Shown here piece after piece: positions 49,125 through 57,301 of a stretch of 64,000 nt of DNA; positions within the stretch are counted from its first letter, which is position 1; each line of letters begins with the position of its first letter. Where the stretch lies: contig NZ_JOEZ01000010.1 of NCBI RefSeq assembly GCF_000721175.1, positions 62,001-126,000 on the forward strand, written 5' to 3'. The notes below the pieces were generated by a model, which searched no databases, was not told the origin of the DNA, and saw only the letters and a list, made by a program, of their open reading frames with translations. The DNA comes from Streptomyces anulatus (GTDB lineage: Bacteria; Actinomycetota; Actinomycetes; Streptomycetales; Streptomycetaceae). Both the position numbers and the translations under genes were made by a program.

Positions 49125-49130
49125 AGTCTA
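49125..49130 (-). promoter_or_regulatory. -10 box TAGACT of the ABC-F leader transcript
   Basis: TAGACT on the minus strand followed by 7 nt and the ATG of the leader ORF. A good -35 box is not visible. Confidence 0.5.
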
Positions 49131-49223
49131 ACGGCGGCTCGCCGGCCCCGCCGAGAATTTCCGCCCGCCCCGGCGGCGGCCGCCGGGAAGGGAGCAGGGC
49201 CACCGTCGTACGGAGGCGGTGAC

Positions 49224-49367
49224 CTTCAGCAGGACCTGGCCGGGGCTGACCGCGTCGATCCGGACGTTCTGTCCGGCGCGTTCGAGCGCCGCGGTCTTGG
49301 TGAGGCCGACGACGCCGTGCTTGGCCGCGACATAGGCGGGCGAGCCCGCGAAGCCGTCGGTGCGCGC
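49224..49367 (-). pseudogene. Short-chain dehydrogenase fragment
   Basis: About 48 residues read like the middle of an SDR: GFAGSPAYVAAKHGVVGLTK contains the Y-x3-K catalytic pair, followed by RIDAVSPGQV. No Rossmann N-terminus or C-terminal part is present in any frame nearby. It is a decayed gene piece between the ABC-F leader and the phosphatase gene. Confidence 0.7.
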
Positions 49368-49395
49368 GCTCAGGCCACGGGGGCGTCGGGGGCTC

Positions 49396-50556
49396 TCAGA
49401 CCACGGGGGCGCGGCGCAGAGCGAGCGCGGCGACGTCGTCGCGCCGGACGCCGCCGGAGAAGCTCTCCAGATCGACGTGGAGCGCATCGAGCAGTTCGCG
49501 GGGCCCGTGCCCGGCCCAGCCCCCGACCCGCTCGTCCAGCGGGTAGAAGGCGCCGGCGGTGTCGCGCGCCTCGGTCACCCCGTCGGTGACGACGAGGAGC
49601 GTCGCGCCCTGTGGGAAGTCGAAGGACTCGGCCGTACGGGCCTCCCGGCTGAGTCCGGCGAGGCCGAGGGGGACGTACGTCCGGTGGAGGGTGACGGCCG
49701 AGGTCCGGCCCTCGTGCAGCAGGCGCGGCGGCAGGTGGCCGCAGTTCACGGCCTCCACCCGGCCGCCCTCGTCGAAGCCGAGCACGAGCGCGGTCACGAA
49801 GCGTTCGGCCTCACCGGTCTGGGCGGAGAACACGTTGTGCCGGACGACGGCGTCCTCCAGCGCCTCCACCACGCCGGTGAGCGTGGGTTCGCGGATGGCC
49901 GCCTCGCGGAACGCGGCGATGGCCGCGAATCCGGCGCCGATGGCCGCGAGCCCCTTGCCCTGGACGTCTCCGATGATCACGCGGGTCCCGTAGGGCGACT
50001 CGACGACCTCGTAGATGTCTCCGCCGACGAAGCGGTCCTCCTCGATCGGCTCGTAGAGTCCGTGCGCGAGGACGTGGTCGGTCTCGACGGGCAGCGGCCG
50101 CAGGATCTGGCGCTGCAGGGTGACGGCGGCGGACCGCAGCCGCGCCATCTCGGTGGCGTGCCGGATGCGTGCCGCGCAGGCGGCGACCCCGAGGGCGCAG
50201 GCCAGTACGGCGAAGCCGATGCCGAAGACGAAGTCCCAGAAGGCGCCGTCCGCGCCGACCCGGAAGCCGACGACGACCGTGGTGATCCACACCGCGACCC
50301 AGATCGTCTGGCGGAGGCTGCAGTAGACGGAGGCCAGGGCCGGGACGACCACGAGCAGCGGAACGACCCGCAGGTCGTTGCCAGTCGTGGCGTCGAGGAC
50401 CACGACCAGCACCGTCAGCAGCGCCAGACCGCCGACCAGCGCCCAGTTGCCGATCCGGCTCCGGGACACCGCCGCGATGCCCGCGTCCGGACCGGGCGCG
50501 GCACCGCTCCGGTGCCGTACCCCGCTCTGCTTCGGCGCCATGTCCAGCAACCTCAT
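49396..50556 (-). CDS. Membrane-anchored PP2C-type (SpoIIE) serine phosphatase
   Basis: The 386-residue protein has about four N-terminal transmembrane segments (residues 35-140) and a C-terminal SpoIIE/RsbU-like phosphatase domain: FVGGDIYEV and IIGDVQGKGLAA (metal-binding Asp), VNCGHLPPRLL, LLVVTDGVTEAR, and RRDDVAALALR. Such phosphatases act on anti-anti-sigma factors in stress signalling. A SigB/SigF-like sigma gene lies 1.5 kb away. ATG 50541 is an alternative start. Confidence 0.92.
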   Translation of the reverse strand: MRLLDMAPKQSGVRHRSGAAPGPDAGIAAVSRSRIGNWALVGGLALLTVLVVVLDATTGNDLRVVPLLVVVPALASVYCSLRQTIWVAVWITTVVVGFRVGADGAFWDFVFGIGFAVLACALGVAACAARIRHATEMARLRSAAVTLQRQILRPLPVETDHVLAHGLYEPIEEDRFVGGDIYEVVESPYGTRVIIGDVQGKGLAAIGAGFAAIAAFREAAIREPTLTGVVEALEDAVVRHNVFSAQTGEAERFVTALVLGFDEGGRVEAVNCGHLPPRLLHEGRTSAVTLHRTYVPLGLAGLSREARTAESFDFPQGATLLVVTDGVTEARDTAGAFYPLDERVGGWAGHGPRELLDALHVDLESFSGGVRRDDVAALALRRAPVV

Positions 50557-50668
50557 GGGCACGGCCTGTCCTCCCGCTGATCTCCCGGCGCCGCCCGCGG
50601 TTTCGGGCGGTCCCTTCCAGTTGACCGGGGCGCGGGCGTCCGCGCAGGAGGGCTTAGGGCCCTGAACG

Positions 50669-50697
50669 GGGGCCGAAGGTCCCGCCCGGGACTTCCG
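50669..50697 (-). terminator. Probable terminator behind the GNAT gene
   Basis: GGCCGAAGGTCCC and GGGACTTCCGGCC form an imperfect inverted repeat (two mismatches, 5-nt loop), placed 70 nt after the GNAT stop on the minus strand. Confidence 0.45.
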
Positions 50698-50768
50698 GCC
50701 CGGGGCCTGGGCCCCCGTACCGGGGTGCCTCAGGTCCCGTCCTGCGGATACCGGTGCCGGCTGCCCGG

Positions 50769-51530
50769 TCAGCGCAGCGAGGGCCTGCGGGTCCCGTCGG
50801 CCGACGGGAGCGTGGCGGGGACCAGGGCGGAGAGGAATTCCGTACGCCGGCGGAGCCGGAAGCCGATGGACTCGTAGAGCCGTACGGCCCCGGTGTTGGA
50901 GGCGGAGGCATGCAGGAACGGCGTCTCGCCGCGCTCTCGGACGCCGTGTGCGACCGCCAGGACCAGTCGGCTCGCCAGCCCCTGCCCCCGTACGGACTCG
51001 TCCGTACAGACGCCGCTGATCTCGGTCCAGCCGGGCGGGTGCAGCCGCTCCCCCGCCATCGCCACCAGGGTGCCGCCCCGGCGGATGCCCAGATACGTAC
51101 CCATCTCGACCGTGCGCGGCAGGAAGGGGCCGGGGCGGGTGCGTGCCACCAGGTCCAGCATCTCCGGCACGTCCTGCGGGCCCAGCCGGACCGCCTCCGG
51201 ATCGGGTGCGGCGGCCACCGAGTCGTCGACCAGCTGGACGCCCTCGGCCCGGAAGACGATCTCCCAGTCCTGTGGCGGCGGCGCCTGGAGCGCGGCCAGG
51301 GCGACGGAACCGCCCGGCCCAGCGAGCCCCGCGACATCCGCCCAGTCCTGGGCGTCCGGGACGTCGGGGAGCGCGATCCAGGGGGTGACGTCGACGGGAT
51401 AGCGCAGGATCCTCCCATGCCTCTCGGCGAAGTGGGCGTGCGGACCGGTGAGCGAGGACCGGGCGGGGTTGTCCAGCGGATGCGGCCGGGACGTGGCATC
51501 GGTCCGGGGCCGGGTGTGGTTCTGGGGCAT
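50769..51530 (-). CDS. GNAT family N-acetyltransferase
   Basis: The 253-residue protein carries a C-terminal FR47-like GNAT domain: ISGVCTDESVRGQGLASRLV is motif A with the R-x2-G-x-G/A acetyl-CoA loop, followed by LHASASNTGAVRLYESIGFR. The N-terminal half is a degenerate GNAT-like region, as in other two-domain streptomycete members. The substrate is unknown. An 18-bp direct repeat lies in its upstream region. Confidence 0.88.
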   Translation of the reverse strand: MPQNHTRPRTDATSRPHPLDNPARSSLTGPHAHFAERHGRILRYPVDVTPWIALPDVPDAQDWADVAGLAGPGGSVALAALQAPPPQDWEIVFRAEGVQLVDDSVAAAPDPEAVRLGPQDVPEMLDLVARTRPGPFLPRTVEMGTYLGIRRGGTLVAMAGERLHPPGWTEISGVCTDESVRGQGLASRLVLAVAHGVRERGETPFLHASASNTGAVRLYESIGFRLRRRTEFLSALVPATLPSADGTRRPSLR

Positions 51531-51555
51531 GGTCTTCCTCGCTCCGTCCTTCGCG

Positions 51556-51595
51556 TCGCGCGGTTCCTCGACGACGTTCGCGCGGTTCCTCGACG
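51556..51595. repeat. 18-bp direct repeat with 22-bp period upstream of the GNAT gene
   Basis: TCGCGCGGTTCCTCGACG occurs at 51556-51573 and again, unchanged, at 51578-51595. Two copies about two helical turns apart, 26-65 nt before the GNAT start, look like a regulator site. A perfect 18-bp palindrome follows at 51600-51617 (GCCCCCGGCGCCGGGGGC). Confidence 0.75.
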
Positions 51596-51617
51596 GCGGG
51601 CCCCCGGCGCCGGGGGC

Positions 51618-52044
51618 GATGCGCCGCCAAGAACGGAAAGCCTGTGGGTCCGGCACGTATTCCGCGAGGGGAGTCTGTTCATGACACCGCGATCACCGGG
51701 GTGCACCGATGCCCCGGCGCGCGCCCGCGTGGACGAGCGGCGAAATCGACTCATCCGTAGGCCAATACGCGCCGGTCCGGTCCCAACCGCCGCCTGCCTG
51801 TGGCACTCTGGTGGCGACCGCCCCACCGGGCTCCCCCGTACCGGTGGGGCGGTTCTTTGCGCCTGCCTGGCCGGTGCCTTTCGGCAGCGCCCGCCAGATG
51901 ACGGCACCTCAGGGCCGAACCAGGCCTGTTTCCGGCCAACTCGCACCGTGTGGCCAGATCAACTCGCTGCGCCGCGCATGAGAGTCGCACCCCCGGGAAG
52001 GCGAACAGGCCTCAGGGCCTACGAACCAGGGAGCGTGAAGCGAC
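51618..52044. other. Rest of the GNAT-sigma gap; no gene seen
   Basis: The interval holds an orphan terminator (listed separately) and, in its last part, the untranslated region of the sigma factor gene. No conserved ORF is visible. Confidence 0.5.
51817..51858 (+). terminator. Intrinsic terminator with no gene upstream on its strand
   Basis: Arms 51817-51829 and 51841-51853 pair perfectly (13 bp, 11-nt loop) and are followed by TCTTTG. The only T-containing tail is on the plus strand, yet the gene upstream is on the minus strand. It may end a small RNA or act as an attenuator before the sigma gene. Confidence 0.65.
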
Positions 52045-52926
52045 ATGACCGTGCACAGTGCGCAGACCGCACAGACGGCCGGTACGGAGCGGGCGGGCGC
52101 CACCGAAGAGCTTCCGTGGATCGAGGAGGCCGGGAAGATCGCCCCGATGGACGCGCGCCGGCTCTCACGTCTCTTCTTCGACCGCCTCCAGGTCCTGGAG
52201 GAGGGCACGCACGAGTACCAGTACGCGCGCAACACCCTCATCGAGATGAACCTGTCCCTCGTCCGCTTCGCCGCCAACCGCTTCCGCAACCGGGGCAGCG
52301 GCGACATGGAGGACATCATCCAGGTCGGCACCATCGGGCTGATCAAGGCGATCGACCGCTTCGACCTCTCGCGGGAGGTCGAGTTCACCTCGTTCGCCGT
52401 GCCGTACATCGTCGGGGAGATCAAGCGGTTCTTCCGTGACACGAGCTGGGCGGTGCACGTGCCGCGGCGCCTCCAGGAGCTGAGGGTCGACCTGGCGAAG
52501 GCGAAGGAGTCCCTGGCGGGCGACCTCGACCGGGACCCCACGGTGCAGGAGCTGGCGGAGGACCTGGGGATAACGGAGTCCGAGGTCACGGAGGGGATCG
52601 TCGCCTCCAACGGCTACACGGCGGGCTCCCTGGACATGCCGACCGACACCGCGGAGGCCGGGCCCGGGCAGAACGCCGGGCGGACCTTCGCCGAGGTGCT
52701 GGGCGAGCCGGACCCCGCCATGGAGACCGTGGAGAATCTCCACGCCCTCGCTCCTCTGCTGGGCGAACTGGACGAGCGGGAGCGCCGGATCATCGACATG
52801 CGCTTCGGCCAGGAGATGACCCAGGCGCAGATCGGCGCGGAGCTCGGAATCTCGCAGATGCACGTGTCCCGGCTGCTGAGCCGGATGCTGGGCAAGCTGC
52901 GGAGCGGGATGCTCGCCCACGAGTGA
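52045..52926 (+). CDS. SigB/SigF-family RNA polymerase sigma factor
   Basis: The 293-residue sigma-70 family protein has region 2 (NLSLVRFAANRF, DIIQVGTIGLIKAIDRFD, EFTSFAVPYIVGEIKRFFRD), region 3 (VPRRLQELRVDLAKAK) and region 4 with a helix-turn-helix (MTQAQIGAELGISQMHVSRLL). It lacks region 1.1, as expected for the stress/sporulation SigB-SigF-SigG group. No anti-sigma factor gene adjoins it; the SpoIIE-type phosphatase nearby could act in its control. GGAG lies in the upstream sequence at moderate distance. Confidence 0.92.
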   Translation: MTVHSAQTAQTAGTERAGATEELPWIEEAGKIAPMDARRLSRLFFDRLQVLEEGTHEYQYARNTLIEMNLSLVRFAANRFRNRGSGDMEDIIQVGTIGLIKAIDRFDLSREVEFTSFAVPYIVGEIKRFFRDTSWAVHVPRRLQELRVDLAKAKESLAGDLDRDPTVQELAEDLGITESEVTEGIVASNGYTAGSLDMPTDTAEAGPGQNAGRTFAEVLGEPDPAMETVENLHALAPLLGELDERERRIIDMRFGQEMTQAQIGAELGISQMHVSRLLSRMLGKLRSGMLAHE

Positions 52927-53083
52927 GCATCCCGGGCGGCTCGTCGTCGGGCATCCCTTCATCCCGCCCTGCCCCATCCCCCCTGGTCGAGGTCGTCGGC
53001 GGTGAGCGGACCGCGCCCGCCGCGTCAGCAGCGACGGGGGCGACGCGGTGGTGCGGCACCCGGTGACGGTGGACCGAACCCCG

Positions 53084-53857
53084 TCACGCTGCCGGGCGGG
53101 CCCCCGCCAGTACGGCGGTGTGGACGGCGCGGGCCATCCGCGCTCCCCAGAGGGAGCGGGGTCCGGCGAAGGGTTCACCGCCGTCGGGCCCCGGTTCGGG
53201 GGCGGCGACGCACACGGCGTCCGTGGGGGTGCCCGAGCAGTCGAGTCCGGCGTCCAGGAGGGCCTGGACCTTGGCCTCGGTGGCGGTGGCGACGGCGTTG
53301 ACGAGGGCGGCGTCGGAGAGCGCGACGGGCAGCGTGAGGACGATGTTGACCGTGCCCGGCCGGAACCGGGGCGCCTCACCGTCCTCGGCTGCCGCCGCCC
53401 AGCCCCGTACACCGAGGCCCGTCGTGACGGTCGCCGTGACACCGCCGTCGTGACCGGTCGTGTACGCGGCGACATCGGCCGCGGTCATCAGCCCGGCGCC
53501 CGGGCCGGTGAGCCCCTCCGCGGCGGCGATCTCGGCGAGGTGGCGGTCCGGGTCGAGGCGAGGGTAGCCACCGGGGACCTGGGCGTTGAGGATCCAGGCC
53601 CGGGGGCCGATGCCGCCGCCGAGAACCGCGCTGCTGCAGACCCGGACGCCGGGCCCCAGCCGCCAGAGGAGGTGGTGGAGGCGGCGCCCGTCCTCGTGCC
53701 GGTCGCGCAGTTCGCCGCGTTGCGCGGGCAGCCGGACGCGTACGGAAGAGATGGAGATGGCGCACTCCCCTGGTGGCTCGGCGGATCGGCGGGTGGGCGG
53801 TGGTCCGTCGTCCGGCCGCCACCGTCCGCCGATCATATGCGGGAGCCGCACCCTCAC
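53084..53857 (-). CDS. cbiZ: Adenosylcobinamide amidohydrolase (CbiZ-like)
   Basis: The protein (up to 257 residues) shows the CbiZ core: WRLGPGVRVCSSAVLGGGIG, W-I-L-N-A-Q-V-P-G-G-Y, GLMTAADVAAY, GLGVRGWA and PGTVNIVLTLP, then G-T-P-T-D-A-V-C-V. CbiZ cleaves the aminopropanol-type amide of cobinamides and pseudocobalamins for corrinoid salvage. The first ~35 residues look non-conserved, so the true start may be downstream of GTG 53857. No other cobalamin gene or riboswitch is near. Confidence 0.85.
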   Translation of the reverse strand: MRVRLPHMIGGRWRPDDGPPPTRRSAEPPGECAISISSVRVRLPAQRGELRDRHEDGRRLHHLLWRLGPGVRVCSSAVLGGGIGPRAWILNAQVPGGYPRLDPDRHLAEIAAAEGLTGPGAGLMTAADVAAYTTGHDGGVTATVTTGLGVRGWAAAAEDGEAPRFRPGTVNIVLTLPVALSDAALVNAVATATEAKVQALLDAGLDCSGTPTDAVCVAAPEPGPDGGEPFAGPRSLWGARMARAVHTAVLAGARPAA

Positions 53858-53876
53858 CCGATTGGCCTAACGGGTT

Positions 53877-53904
53877 CCATTGCGGCCGGGTGCCGCCGCA
53901 ATGG
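53877..53904. repeat. Hairpin in the intergenic region before the PRC-barrel gene
   Basis: CCATTGCGGC (53877-53886) pairs with GCCGCAATGG (53895-53904) around an 8-nt loop. Both flanking genes point away from it, so it is not a normal gene-end terminator; it may lie in the 5' leader of the PRC-barrel gene. The rest of 53858-54050 holds only the ribosome binding site GAGGAGG. Confidence 0.6.
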
Positions 53905-54050
53905 GCCGGGGCCCCGCACCGGGCTTTCGGGGGCCGCGATCGGGGCCTGCGGGCGGTTGCAGCGACCATGGGGGTGAGGCGCGATGGAATCCGGACGCGC
54001 CACCTCCGGTGGAGCCAACCACAGGGCGTGCCCGAGAGGAGGAATCGGTT

Positions 54051-55094
54051 ATGGGAGCCGCTGACGGTTTCACGGATTCCGGAGAACTCGACGGTCTGAC
54101 CGTGTACGACAACGACGGCGAGAAGGTCGGCAGTGTGGGCCGGGTGTACATCGACGACGACACCGGCAAGCCCGACTGGGTCACGGTCAAGACCGGCCTG
54201 TTCGGCATGAAGGAGAGCTTCGTCCCGCTCGCCGGAGCCCGTCGAGTGGGCTCCGACCTGCACGTCGCCCATCCGAAGGACAGCGTCAAGGACGCCCCCC
54301 GGGTGGACGCGGACGCGCACCTCTCCGTCGCCGAGGAGGAGGAGCTGTACCGGCACTACGGCCTGACCAGGAAGTCCGGCAACCTCGGCGAGAACCGGTC
54401 GGCCGGCATGGACGCGCCGACCACCGCCGGGACAGGTGCGATGGGCGCGGCCGGTGCCGCGGGCGCGGCCCGTGGGACCGGAAAGGCCCCCGGCGCCAAG
54501 GCGACCGGTAAGGCGACCACGGCGGGGACTAGCGCCGGGGCGGCCGGCGCGGGAGCGACGGGAGCGGGCATGGCAGGAGCAGGCAGCGGTACGGGCAGGC
54601 ACCGCGACACGGACGCCTCCACAACGGCCCGCCCGCTGGCGGGCGCCGGCGCGGGTACGTCCCGGGCGGCCGGCATGAGCGGCAAGGAGGAGCTGATCCG
54701 CTCCGAGGAGCAGCTGCACGTCGGCAAGGAGGAGTACGAGAGCGGCAAGGCGCGGCTGCACAAGTACGTGGTGACCGAGGAGGTCACCCGGACCGTGCCC
54801 GTGTCCCACGAAGAGGTCCGCGTGGTCCGCGAACCGCTCCAGCCCGGTGAGAAGAGCACCGGGACCACCGACTTCGGCGAGCAGGACGTCGAGGTCACGC
54901 TGCACGCGGAGCGCGCCACCGTACGGAAGGAAGCCGTGCCGGTGGAGCGGGTCCGGCTGGAGACCAACCGGGTCACCGAGCAGAAGGAAGTCTCCGCCGA
55001 GGTCCGCAAGGAGAAGATCGACTACACGGACGGCAGGGACATGGGCACCGGCAAGGACGCCGGTGGCGAGTTCGGCCAGGGGCGACGCCGCTGA
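54051..55094 (+). CDS. PRC-barrel and DUF2382 protein, stress-type
   Basis: The 347-residue protein starts with a PRC-barrel (GLTVYDNDGEKVGSVGRVYI, then PDWVTVKTGLFG) to about residue 100. A ~120-residue linker is almost only Gly, Ala, Thr and Met. A DUF2382 domain follows, with the E-E-x-L/K-Y and H-V-G-K-E-E, V-T-E-E-V-T-R-T-V-P and VRREPL-like blocks, ending VRKEKIDY. PRC/DUF2382 proteins are often induced by general stress in bacteria. A SigB-type sigma gene lies upstream. GAGAGGAGG lies before the ATG. Function is unknown. Confidence 0.88.
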   Translation: MGAADGFTDSGELDGLTVYDNDGEKVGSVGRVYIDDDTGKPDWVTVKTGLFGMKESFVPLAGARRVGSDLHVAHPKDSVKDAPRVDADAHLSVAEEEELYRHYGLTRKSGNLGENRSAGMDAPTTAGTGAMGAAGAAGAARGTGKAPGAKATGKATTAGTSAGAAGAGATGAGMAGAGSGTGRHRDTDASTTARPLAGAGAGTSRAAGMSGKEELIRSEEQLHVGKEEYESGKARLHKYVVTEEVTRTVPVSHEEVRVVREPLQPGEKSTGTTDFGEQDVEVTLHAERATVRKEAVPVERVRLETNRVTEQKEVSAEVRKEKIDYTDGRDMGTGKDAGGEFGQGRRR

Positions 55095-55700
55095 CCCGCA
55101 CCTTCTCAGGTGGCCGCACGGCCGCTCCCACGCCCTCGGCCGCCGGGCGGGCTCGTACACCGGGCCCGCCCGGCGGGCTGTCCGGCCCCGTCCGCGCTCA
55201 GCGGCGTACCGAGGGGCGTCGGGGCTCGGCGGCGCGGCAGGAACCGTACCGAGGGAGGAGTCCCGCCGCGAGCACGGCGGCGGTACGTGTCGGGGCGGGG
55301 CGGCCGTGGACAGCACGAAGGACCTCTGTGTCTCCGGGCCCAGCCGTGGAGCCCGTCGTCCGGTTCCCGTACCCCGGTTCGGGGCGCGGGTGCCAGCAGG
55401 TCCTCGGAACCCGGGTTCGTCCGGGCGGGACGCCTTACCGGAGCACGTGGGTACTCCAGTGGCCGTGTCCCCCCCGTCCCCCTCACCGCCGCGCGTCAGT
55501 TCCGGATTCGCACCGGATTCCCTGACCCCGTCGCTGGGGTTCGACTGGCCCCGGCCGGCTGGCACGCGTCTTCCCGCAGATCAGACGCGGTGCGGCGGGC
55601 CGCTGCGCACAAGGCTGGTGTGGCGCGGGGCTGGTGTGGCGCGGGGCCGGTGCGGCGCGGGATCGTCCCGTCCGCACCGGCCTGGCGGACTCCGCCCGGG
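55095..55700. other. 606-nt gap without a recognised gene; three 16-bp tandem repeats
   Basis: Neither strand shows a recognisable coding region. At 55615-55662 there are three tandem copies of a 16-bp unit, two identical (CTGGTGTGGCGCGGGG) and one changed copy. They lie downstream of the ketosynthase gene, which ends at 55701. Confidence 0.7.
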
Positions 55701-56924
55701 CTACGGAGCCTGGAGGGCGATCACCGCGTTGTGGCCGCCGAAGCCGAAGGAGTGGCTGACGGCCCGCCGTACGGGCACCTCGCGCGGGACCTTGGTGACG
55801 CAGTCGATGTCGAACCCGGGCTCGGGGGCGTCCAGGTTCGCGATCGGCGGGACCACCCCGTGCTGGAGCGTGAGGATCGTCAGGCCCGCCTCGATGGCTC
55901 CGGCCGCCCCCATGCAGTGGCCCAGTACGCCCTTGGGGGCGGTGACGGGCGGCCGGTGCGGATAGGCCCGGCGGATGAGGGCGGCTTCGGTGGCGTCGTT
56001 GAGGGGGGTCGACGTCCCGTGCGCGTTGACGTGGTCGACGTCCTCGGCGCGCCAGCCCGCTTCTCGCAGCGCGCCGTCGACGGCCGCCCGGGCGACGTCC
56101 CCGGAGGGGTGGGGGCTGGTGGGGTGGTGGGCGTCGGTGGTGGCGCCGGTACCCGCGATCAGCGCCCGGGGCAGGGCTCCCCGGGCACGGGCGTCCTCGG
56201 CCCGCTCCAGGACCATGACGGCCGCGCCCTCACCCATGACGATCCCGGCCCGGTCGGCGGCGAAGGGGCGGCAGAGGCGGGCGGGGTCGCCGTCCCGCGA
56301 TGCCGCCGCGCCGGAGCGGGCGAAGCCGGTCATGGCGACCGGGAACACGATCGACTCGGTGGCCCCGGCGACGGCGATGTCGCAGTGGCCCAGCGCGAGC
56401 ATGTCCCGGGCCACCGACAGCGCGGTCACCCCGGACGAGCAGGCCGTGCACGGGGCCAGGCTGGGTCCGGTGGCCCTCATCCGGATGGCGATCTCGGCCG
56501 CGGGCATGTTCGGGATGGTCAGCAGGATGCCCGCGGGCGAGGTGGCCTCGGGGCCGCGCCGCTCCAACGCTACGGCCTGTTCGGTCAGTCCGGCGGATCC
56601 TCCGCTGCTGGTGCCGACCACGACGGCGACCCGGGCGCCGTCCCAGTGCGCGGGGTCGAGCCCGGCGTCGGCGACCGCCTCGCGGGCGGCCAGGACGGCG
56701 AACTTGACGTACCGGCCCATCCGGAACGCGGTCCGGCCGCCGACCGCGTCGTCGAGGTCGATGCCGGAGACCGTGCAGGCGAAGTCGACCGCGCAGCCTT
56801 GCAGTTCGGGGACGGTGCGGGCAGGTGACCGCCCGGCGCGGACGCCGTCCCAGGTGGTGTCGGTGGTGTGGCCGACCGGGGTGATCATCCCCAGGCCGGT
56901 GACAGCGATGGCGGGTCGCTTCAT
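55701..56924 (-). CDS. FabF-like beta-ketoacyl synthase (KS1)
   Basis: The 407-residue protein has the full catalytic set: Cys in CTACSSG, His in NAHGTSTPLND, and His in GVLGHCMGAAGAIEAG, with the final GFGGHN. It condenses acyl chains with an ACP-bound extender. Because the Cys is kept, it is not a chain-length factor. The GTG/ATG overlap with the ACP gene (4 nt) links them. Confidence 0.93.
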   Translation of the reverse strand: MKRPAIAVTGLGMITPVGHTTDTTWDGVRAGRSPARTVPELQGCAVDFACTVSGIDLDDAVGGRTAFRMGRYVKFAVLAAREAVADAGLDPAHWDGARVAVVVGTSSGGSAGLTEQAVALERRGPEATSPAGILLTIPNMPAAEIAIRMRATGPSLAPCTACSSGVTALSVARDMLALGHCDIAVAGATESIVFPVAMTGFARSGAAASRDGDPARLCRPFAADRAGIVMGEGAAVMVLERAEDARARGALPRALIAGTGATTDAHHPTSPHPSGDVARAAVDGALREAGWRAEDVDHVNAHGTSTPLNDATEAALIRRAYPHRPPVTAPKGVLGHCMGAAGAIEAGLTILTLQHGVVPPIANLDAPEPGFDIDCVTKVPREVPVRRAVSHSFGFGGHNAVIALQAP

Positions 56925-57196
56925 CGGGTGTTGCTCACCGGCACCGTGACCTCGGCCGCCGCGCTGCCGACGGCCGCGTCGATGTACGCGGAGATGTCGG
57001 CCAGCGTGGCGTCCTTGTACAGCTTCTCCGAGTCGGCGTCGACGCCGAGGGTCTCCTTGATGATGACGGCGAACTCGGCGACCGCGAGGGAGTCCATCTC
57101 CAGGCTGTCCATCGTGGACTCCGGCAGGATCTCGGCGGCGGGCACCTTGAACGTCCCGGTCAGCACCTCGGTGATCTTGGGGTGGATGGTCTTCAT
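56921..57196 (-). CDS. Acyl carrier protein
   Basis: The 91-residue protein has the phosphopantetheine motif LEMDSLAVAEF (Ser about residue 36) and a helical ACP layout with an acidic helix 2. It carries the growing chain for the two ketosynthases. The ATG at 57196 has GAGAGGAA 8-10 nt upstream. The C-terminal ~15 residues are a tail (EVTVPVSNTR). Confidence 0.93.
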   Translation of the reverse strand: MKTIHPKITEVLTGTFKVPAAEILPESTMDSLEMDSLAVAEFAVIIKETLGVDADSEKLYKDATLADISAYIDAAVGSAAAEVTVPVSNTR

Positions 57197-57301
57197 GGTG
57201 GTTCCTCTCATCGGCGTCTCATCGGCTTGGCTTCGTGCTGCGCGGCGGGTCCGTGAACGCGACGGCCCACCGCCCGATGTAACTGGATGACGATTCTCCG
57301 G

